The notes under the pieces were generated by a model. It searched no databases and was not told where the DNA came from. It worked only from the letters and a program-made list of their open reading frames with translations. Below are positions 1-5,800 of a stretch of 6,269 bases of DNA, in pieces. Each line of letters begins with the position of its first letter. Positions within the stretch are counted from its first letter, which is position 1. The DNA comes from Chryseobacterium gleum. Its GTDB lineage: Bacteria > Bacteroidota > Bacteroidia > Flavobacteriales_D > Crocinitomicaceae. The stretch covers positions 1 to 6,269 of the forward strand of contig CALPUT020000155.1 in NCBI GenBank assembly GCA_943326825.2, in the 5' to 3' direction. The position numbers and the translations under genes are program-made.

Positions 1-366
1 ACAGATTAATACATGCACTTCGTTTGTAGGTGTTAAAGACATATTCTCACCTAAATATACCAACGGACGAATATAAGCATCTTTTAAATCATTTTTCTCC
101 AATACTTGGTAGGTAATTCTTTCTAATTCCTCACTTGTATATGGCAATTCAATGTGCATCATTTTTGCAGAGTAATGCAAACGATCATAATGTTCTTTCG
201 CTTTGAAAATTCTTGTACCATCTGGTGTATCGTAAGAACGAATCCCTTCAAACACTCCATTTCCATAATGCATTGTTTGGTTATATACACCAGTTACTGC
301 ATCTTTTGCTTTCACAAATTCTCCGTTTAAAAAAACTACTGTTTCGTCATTGTAATACATATTCAT
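1..366 (-). CDS. ilvE: Branched-chain amino acid aminotransferase, N-terminal part (cut by left window edge)
   Basis: This is the PLP-dependent, fold type IV aminotransferase that makes or degrades Val, Leu and Ile by exchanging the amino group with 2-oxoglutarate/glutamate in the cytoplasm. The frame is open from an ATG at 366 for 122 codons to the window edge. It shows the family signature HYGNGVFEGIRSYDTPDG at residues 33-50, FKAKEHYDRL at 54-63 and AYIRPLVYLGE at 97-107. These align without gaps in the first part with my memory of E. coli IlvE. Arg62 is the equivalent of the phosphate-binding Arg59 of the mature E. coli enzyme. The catalytic Lys (near residue 160) lies outside the window. 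A second ATG two codons in (360) is also possible. The gene sits 20 nt behind a terminator and an Ile/Val-rich leader peptide, so expression is probably controlled by attenuation. As in other Bacteroidetes it may head an ilv/leu operon, but that is not visible here. Identification is strong. Confidence 0.95.
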   Translation of the reverse strand, partial: MNMYYNDETVVFLNGEFVKAKDAVTGVYNQTMHYGNGVFEGIRSYDTPDGTRIFKAKEHYDRLHYSAKMMHIELPYTSEELERITYQVLEKNDLKDAYIRPLVYLGENMSLTPTNEVHVLIC

Positions 367-386
367 TTATTTTAAAAAATAGTTAT

Positions 387-418
387 AAAAAAAAAGCCTT
401 TCTCAATTGAGAAAGGCT
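387..418 (-). terminator. Intrinsic terminator in the ilvE leader (attenuator)
   Basis: A perfect 24-nt palindrome at 395-418 folds on the minus strand into a 10-bp stem (AGCCTTTCTC / GAGAAAGGCT) with an AATT loop. It is followed directly by nine T residues (395-387). This is a canonical Rho-independent terminator reading toward ilvE, whose ATG is 20 nt further on. No T-run follows on the plus strand, so it acts in one direction only. Its position between a leader peptide and a biosynthetic gene makes it an attenuator, not the end of an upstream gene. Confidence 0.93.
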
Positions 419-455
419 CGTATCTAAAGTTTTGTACATATCCCCTTTCTCAACC
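407..455 (-). promoter_or_regulatory. Antiterminator pairing segments of the ilvE attenuator
   Basis: The 10-mer TTGAGAAAGG occurs twice on the minus strand: at 453-444, overlapping the leader peptide stop codon, and again in the 3' arm of the terminator. The first copy is perfectly complementary to CCTTTCTCAA at 416-407, which is the 5' arm of the terminator. Two further G-U pairs are possible. The two hairpins are therefore mutually exclusive and of about equal stem length. A ribosome stalled at the Ile codons (473-465) would leave 453-444 free to form the antiterminator. A ribosome that reaches the stop codon (452-450) would cover it and allow termination. The complementarity is seen directly; the mechanism is inferred from known amino acid biosynthesis attenuators. 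Confidence 0.85.
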
Positions 456-521
456 TAATGGCTGAATAATAATGACACTAATGACATTAGAAATAAAGTT
501 GTATGTATTATTTATATTCAT
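450..521 (-). CDS. Ile/Val-rich leader peptide of the ilvE attenuator
   Basis: This short gene has 23 codons plus a TGA stop, starting at ATG 521-519. The peptide begins MNINNTYNF and ends ISNVISVIIIQPLG. Nine of 23 residues are branched-chain (six Ile, two Val, one Leu), with three consecutive ATT codons at 473-465 and GTC-ATT-AGT-GTC just before them. This bias is the sensing element: low charged tRNA-Ile or tRNA-Val should stall the ribosome there. Only about 30 nt separate the start from the predicted transcription start. The region just before the ATG is A-rich with no Shine-Dalgarno, as usual in Bacteroidetes. The stop codon lies within the antiterminator strand. It probably has no function as a peptide. 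The coding call rests on its position, codon content and fit to the downstream hairpins. Confidence 0.88.
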   Translation of the reverse strand: MNINNTYNFISNVISVIIIQPLG

Positions 522-556
522 GTTTTATTATTTGTGAAATAAATTAATTCACTCAA

Positions 557-586
557 CAAAGGTAATTTAAAATTTAATAAAACAAA
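557..586 (-). promoter_or_regulatory. Predicted Bacteroidetes-type promoter of the ilvE leader
   Basis: On the minus strand TACCTTTG (564-557) matches the Bacteroidetes -7 element TAnnTTTG at every defined base. TTTG at 586-583 supplies the -33 element; the TTG and the -7 box are 18 nt apart, inside the usual 17-23 nt range. Transcription would start near 550, about 30 nt before the leader peptide ATG. No experimental support is available, but position and match are both good. Confidence 0.72.
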
Positions 587-659
587 ATCAAATAGATTCC
601 TGCTTTGTAATTAGCTACATTATTAAAGTCAATGGTTTACTATTTGTGGTGAATTGATT

Positions 660-1493
660 TTATTTTAACAAAGAAATTTGAAAGGAGCGCGAAACAGGCA
701 CTAAAATTTCTAGATTATTTAATTTCACTTTGTGTGCTTGTGCTTTTCCTCTTATATCTTCAACTTCATCTCTATTAATTAAATAAGATTTATGTACTCG
801 ACTGAAATTATCTATGTTAAGATTTAATATGATTTCTTCAATTTTTTTCAAGGAAACACGCTCCATTGATTTTTTAAGCTTGTCTTGCTTATCAATATAA
901 TATGTTACAACATAATTATCATTGGCTTCAAAACATAAAATACTTTTAATAGGAACATTTAATAATTCCTTTCCATTTTCATTTTCTAACACAAATTGTA
1001 TTTCATCTTTCTGCTTTTCTTTAATTGGTTGATGAAACTCTTGATTAGTATTAATAACAGTTGAACTTGTAATAGCATTTGTTACAGAATTAACAACTTC
1101 TATTTCTGCTAAATTTTCTTTAAAAAGTGAGATTAAAAAATAGCCAATCGCCGGGAATAGCGATGGTATTATAAAAGCAGTAATTAAATAAATCACAATG
1201 GAATTACCACCTTCAAAAATCCACCAAATAGTTGAAGATGCTAATACAGCTGTAAAAATAAAAGAGGTTGAATTTATAATCCTTTTAATTCCAATTTCAG
1301 CTTTGATCGTATCAACAATTGAATGTATCAAAAAATGTATTCCAATAACAGTAATAAGAACAAATGAATAAAAGTTAAAACTATTAATTGGTTTACTGAA
1401 GAATGAGATTACATCTAAAACAATTACCAAAATCAATTGATAAATGGCAAATAAAATTGCATTTCGGATTGCTATTTTTATAAAATTATTCAA
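660..1493 (-). CDS. Membrane-anchored LytTR-family transcriptional regulator
   Basis: A 277-residue protein with an integral membrane N-terminal half and a DNA-binding C-terminal half. Hydrophobic helices lie near residues 11-32, 41-62, 75-94 and 98-124. A polar linker (about 125-163) leads to a LytTR domain at about 165-277. Its hallmarks are SILCFEANDNYVVTYY (184-199), NFSRVHKSYLIN (229-240), HKVKLNN (254-260) and LVPVSRSF (264-271). LytTR domains bind DNA, typically as dimers on direct repeats. There is no receiver domain, so control would come through the membrane part or a partner and not through phosphorylation. The gene follows the TPR gene after only 13 nt, so the two are very probably cotranscribed. 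The start appears to be TTG (1493-1491): a stop codon lies just upstream in frame and no ATG occurs in the first 200 codons. No clear terminator is seen after the stop codon, so some read-through into the ilvE leader is possible. The target is unknown; the divergent adhesin gene is a candidate by position. Confidence 0.88.
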   Translation of the reverse strand: MNNFIKIAIRNAILFAIYQLILVIVLDVISFFSKPINSFNFYSFVLITVIGIHFLIHSIVDTIKAEIGIKRIINSTSFIFTAVLASSTIWWIFEGGNSIVIYLITAFIIPSLFPAIGYFLISLFKENLAEIEVVNSVTNAITSSTVINTNQEFHQPIKEKQKDEIQFVLENENGKELLNVPIKSILCFEANDNYVVTYYIDKQDKLKKSMERVSLKKIEEIILNLNIDNFSRVHKSYLINRDEVEDIRGKAQAHKVKLNNLEILVPVSRSFQISLLK

Positions 1494-1506
1494 TTTTAAT
1501 TTTTAT

Positions 1507-2607
1507 TTATTTTTTTCTTTTATTGACACCATAAAATACAAACACAACAACTGAAATTAACATGATTATCAAAAACCAAGTTAATTTATTTGTGAAAACA
1601 TTCATTTTCTCAGCAAAATCTCTCTCGCCTTGAATTCTGGAAATCTGGATTTCTTTCTTGTGTAATTCATTATTGTATGTCAAATCATGAATTTTATTTC
1701 TAATTTCTATAGCACTCAATTGATCATTTAAAGTTATCAATTGTTTATATTTAACTGAAACAGCAGGCCAATTTTTCATTGCCTCTAAAACGGTTATTTC
1801 GCATTTGTAAATTTCCAACAAATGATTTGGGTAATTATACTTTATTGAAATATCTTTTGCTATTTTGAAAAGATTTAAAGCTTTCATCATCTCACCCTTT
1901 CTATTAAAATAGACACCCAATAGCTTACTGTATATAATATTACTCTCAACAAACTCAGATTTTAGATTGGAAGCAATTTTATTTAGAATTCTTTTTGAAT
2001 CCTCAATCTGACCTATTTCTAAATAAACTTCAGAAATTCCTAAATAGGCATAAATTATTCCTTCTTTATTATTAAACTTTTGCTCAATAATTAACGAGTT
2101 ATTAAAAAACGATAATGCCAAATCAAAACTATCAATCTCTTTGTAACAATCACCTATATTATAATACCTAATAGATTTTTGTAAAGGATTATTTAATTTA
2201 TCTTCTAATTTCAAACTTTGGTTAAAATAGTTAATTGCTGTTTGATAATTATTCTGAAGTTGATAAATTACTCCTATATTATTTAATGAAGCAGAAACCC
2301 TACCTTCATCTTTAATTTTTTCAGAATAATTTAGCGCTTTTAAGTAATAATTTAATGATGAAATATAATAACCCTTGTTTTTATTTAATATTCCTAGAAT
2401 TGTGTAGGCATTAATGATATTAGAATTAGAATTTACTTTAGTTGCTTTTTCTAATAATTCATTCGCTAATTTTTCAGCATTAGGAGAATTATGCTCTAAA
2501 GCCTGAAAGGTTTTCACCCCTAAAGACTTTAAATCTCTTTGTGCGATTGAGAACTCATGGAGTATCAACAACGAAAATAGTACACAATATTTAATTATTT
2601 TGCTCAT
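1507..2607 (-). CDS. Exported TPR protein with C-terminal membrane anchor, probable sensor partner of the LytTR protein
   Basis: A 366-residue protein. Residues 1-22 form a signal peptide with likely cleavage at SIA-Q. About five tetratricopeptide repeats follow (roughly 64-97, 104-137, 145-177, 184-217 and 224-256). Typical cores are LNNIGVIYQLQNNYQTAINYF and YYNIGDCYKEIDSFDLALSFF. A charged, probably coiled-coil segment (about 290-335) leads to one membrane helix (about 342-360), and the protein ends in a positive NKRKK tail. In Bacteroidetes this TPR / coiled coil / helix order usually continues into a histidine kinase, LuxR or LytTR output domain; here it stops. The output seems to be supplied by the LytTR membrane protein encoded 13 nt downstream. 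The TPR region would lie in the periplasm and bind protein partners. The start is ATG 2607-2605, directly before the signal peptide. The ligand is unknown. A role in signalling is inferred from architecture and operon context. Confidence 0.82.
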   Translation of the reverse strand: MSKIIKYCVLFSLLILHEFSIAQRDLKSLGVKTFQALEHNSPNAEKLANELLEKATKVNSNSNIINAYTILGILNKNKGYYISSLNYYLKALNYSEKIKDEGRVSASLNNIGVIYQLQNNYQTAINYFNQSLKLEDKLNNPLQKSIRYYNIGDCYKEIDSFDLALSFFNNSLIIEQKFNNKEGIIYAYLGISEVYLEIGQIEDSKRILNKIASNLKSEFVESNIIYSKLLGVYFNRKGEMMKALNLFKIAKDISIKYNYPNHLLEIYKCEITVLEAMKNWPAVSVKYKQLITLNDQLSAIEIRNKIHDLTYNNELHKKEIQISRIQGERDFAEKMNVFTNKLTWFLIIMLISVVVFVFYGVNKRKK

Positions 2608-2646
2608 TTATTGTTCAAAGAAAGCTATTTTTTTTCAAACAATAAA
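2607..2646. repeat. 9-bp inverted repeat just upstream of the TPR gene
   Basis: TTTATTGTT (2607-2615) and AACAATAAA (2638-2646) are perfect inverted copies separated by 22 nt. One arm touches the TPR gene start codon. It could be an operator or an RNA hairpin that masks the start. The arms are AT-rich in an AT-rich region, so chance is a real possibility. Confidence 0.3.
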
Positions 2647-2859
2647 AAAATATTTAAATGTTATTATTTTTAAATTATCCTAACCGTTTACCCAAATTCA
2701 TAACCATAACCAGTAAAAACACGTATTTCACGTCAAAAAAGAAATAGAAAGACAACCTTAAAAAAATAAACTACGTTAAGTTTATATATTTACTTAAACC
2801 ATTCATTTTTTATTTAAAAGTAAAACATGATTTGGTTATTTACTATAAAATGAATTATT
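2608..2859. other. Divergent intergenic region between the TPR operon and the adhesin gene
   Basis: This 252-nt, very AT-rich stretch holds no credible gene. It must carry the promoters of both the leftward TPR-LytTR operon and the rightward adhesin gene. I could not find a full TTG plus TAnnTTTG pair for either. Partial -7 matches on the plus strand are TAAGTTTA (2777-2784) and TATATTTA (2785-2792), each seven of eight, without a clear -33 element. A short dyad, TTAAGT-N10-ACTTAA (2776-2797), overlaps these. A LytTR-like 9-mer lies at 2772-2780. Confidence 0.6.
2772..2780 (+). promoter_or_regulatory. Possible LytTR-type binding half-site
   Basis: TACGTTAAG matches the published LytTR consensus [TA][AC][CA]GTTN[AG][TG] at every position. 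A weaker match, ACCGTTTAC (eight of nine), lies at 2683-2691 in the same orientation. The usual partner half-site about 12-13 nt away was not found. A single full match in 250 bp searched on both strands could well occur by chance, so this is only a lead. Confidence 0.25.
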
Positions 2860-5800
2860 ATGATTATGAAAAAAGAACTAATTGCAATTTTTACTTGCTT
2901 GAGTATTTTCTCAGTTAAATCACAAACAGTTTTAATAAATCAGCCAGGTATAGCTCAAGTCAATAATGGAGGTAAATTCTATGATGCAGGAGGCCCTACA
3001 GGTAATGATGGTAACACTAGTTACACCAAAACTTTATGTCCAAGTACTCCAGGTGAAATGGTAGCTTTAGATTTCGTTTCGTTTAAAACGCATTTTAATG
3101 ATCAATATAATGAAGAAGATGCATTATTTATTTACAATGGAACTTCGGCTACTGGAAACGATATAGGCAAATTAATGGGGGACTATTCTGTAAAATATAA
3201 TACAAGTGTAACTCCTTATGCCATGGGTGTTGAATCAAATGGTTCATTTCCTTTAATCTCAACTCCAACCATTTTTTCATCAACCGATCCATCAGGATGT
3301 TTAACTCTTAAGTTTTTAAATGGATATAGTGGGTCTAGTTCTACATGGCCAGGTTGGGAAGCTAATATTATAACATATCCTCTAATAACACCAGGCTGTA
3401 ACATAACTTTAACAGCAGATAAAACTACTATTTGTCCAGGTGAAACGGTTAATTTAACCAGTATAGGTGCGCTAACAAGTACTGCTATGAATAATAATTT
3501 CAATAACAGTAGTGTAGGAACCAACTGGCAAACATCTATTCCTGTTACTTTTACAAATAATGCTTGTTCTAAGCCAAATAATGATGGCTCAATTTATGTT
3601 TGGATGCAAAACAATGTTTGCCCAAGAACTCTAGCTACAAATACTTTTGATGTTTCTAATGGTGGAACAATAAGTTTCGATTATAGACAGGCTACTGGAA
3701 ATGGTGATGCATCTCCTTGCGAAGCACCAGATGAAAATGGTGGAACATTTGAAGGTGTGTATGTTCAATATTCAACAAATGGTGGTTCAACTTGGACAAC
3801 ATTCAAATATCTTTACCCAAATGCCACAGAAGGATCTTTTGGTTCTGAAGCAGGGTTAACTGGTTGCGGTGATTATGTGAAAGGTTGGACTACTATGACT
3901 TATCCAATTCCTGCTGCGGCTAAGACTGTAAATACTCAATTTAGATGGATTCAATCAATTTGCACAAGTGCATCAAGCGATAATTGGGGATTAGATAATG
4001 TTATTATTTCAACTACTAAACCAACAACTATAAGACTTAAAAGAAATGCTGCAAATGGACCAGTAATTGCTTCAAGTTCCACTTCGCCACTAAATTTCGC
4101 AGTAAATCCAACAGCAACAACAACATATTTCGCAACAATTAGTGATGGTGTTGATTCATGTACTCAACAAGTTACAATTACTGTAAACTCTGCGGTCACT
4201 CCAACTTTCACTCAACTTGGGCCATACTGTTTAAACGCAACGGCGGCAGCACTTCCAACTTCTTCAACAAACAATCCTGTAATTACTGGTACTTGGAGTC
4301 CTGCTGGGATTAATACGGCTACTCTTGGAAATTCTACATATACTTTCACTCCTACTGCAGGTCAATGTGCTACAACTACTACAATGGTTGTAAATATTAC
4401 GAATAGTGTAACTCCAACTTTTACTCAACTTGGGCCATACTGTTTAAACGCATCTGCGGCAGCTCTGCCTACTTCATCAACAAATGCAACGGCAATTTCA
4501 GGAACTTGGAGTCCTGCAACTATTAATACTGCAACTCTTGGAAATACTACTTATACATTTACTCCAACCGCAGGTCAATGTGCTTCAAATGCAACAATGG
4601 TTGTAAATATTACGAATAGCGTAACTCCAACATTTACTCAACTTGGGCCATACTGTTTAAATGCAACGGCGGCTGGACTTCCTGCTTCCTCAACGAATGC
4701 AACTGCAATTACTGGTACTTGGAGTCCTACAACTATTAATACGGCTACACTTGGAAATACTACTTATACATTTACACCTGCTTCTGGTCAATGTGCTGGG
4801 TCTACCACAATGGTTGTAAACATTACGAATAGCGTAACTCCAACTTTTACTCAACTTGGGCCATACTGTTTAAACGCAACTGCGGCAGCTCTACCTACTT
4901 CATCAACAAATGCAACGGCAATTTCAGGAACTTGGAGTCCTGCAACTATTAATACTGCAACTCTTGGAAATACTACTTATACATTTACTCCTGCTTCTGG
5001 TCAATGTGCTGGGTCTACCACAATGGTTGTAAATATTACAAATAGTGTAACTCCAACTTTTACTCAACTTGGGCCATACTGTTTAAATGCAACGGCAGCA
5101 GCTCTTCCTACTTCATCAACAAACGCAACGGCAATTACTGGAACTTGGAGTCCTGCTGCGATCAATACTGCTACACTTGGAAATACTACTTATACATTTA
5201 CACCTGCTTCTGGTCAATGTGCTGGGTCTACCACAATGGTTGTAAACATTACAAATAGCGTAACTCCAACTTTTACTCAACTTGGGCCATACTGTTTAAA
5301 CGCAACTGCCGCTGCACTTCCTGCTTCATCAACGAATGCAACAGCAATTAATGGTACTTGGAGTCCTGCTGCTATTAATACAGCTACTCTTGGAAATACT
5401 ACTTATACATTTACTCCTGCTAGCGGTCAATGTGCCTCAACTGCAACAATGGTTGTGAATATTACAAATAGTGTAACTCCAACATTTACTCAACTTGGGC
5501 CATATTGTTTAAATGCAACTGCGGCAGCACTTCCTACTTCATCAACAAATGCAACTGCAATTAATGGCACTTGGAGTCCGACAACTATTAATACTGCTAC
5601 ACTTGGAAATACTACATATACGTTTACTCCTGCTAGCGGTCAATGTGCATCAACTGCAACAATGGTTGTTAATATTACAAATAGTATTACTCCAACATTT
5701 ACTCAACTTGGACAATATTGCTTAAATTCAACTCCGGCAGCTCTCCCTTCTTCATCAACGAATGCAACGGCAATTACTGGAACTTGGAGTCCTGCAACTA

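Noticed and set aside
213..410. 65-codon open frame on the plus strand
   Set aside because: It is antisense to ilvE and its terminator; the minus strand frame matches aminotransferase motifs without a break.
395..418. Palindrome considered as a bidirectional terminator or protein operator
   Set aside because: Only the minus strand has a T-run after it, and its arms are matched to the leader copy, which fits an attenuator better.
2620..2644. TAGCTTTC and TATTGTTTG on the minus strand as -7 boxes for the TPR operon
   Set aside because: Each deviates from TAnnTTTG, neither has a -33 TTG at the right distance, and the first is only 12 nt from the ATG.
2850..2918. Short ATG frame beginning MNYYDYEK just before the adhesin start
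   Set aside because: It overlaps the adhesin signal peptide in another frame, ends after about 20 codons and has no special composition.
3216..3524. 102-codon open frame on the minus strand
   Set aside because: It lies opposite the CUB-like and Ig-like part of the adhesin and has no recognisable motif or start context.
5513..5725. 70-codon open frame on the plus strand, Leu/Gln-rich
   Set aside because: It is a shifted reading of the 213-bp repeats; its composition simply reflects the repeat read out of frame.
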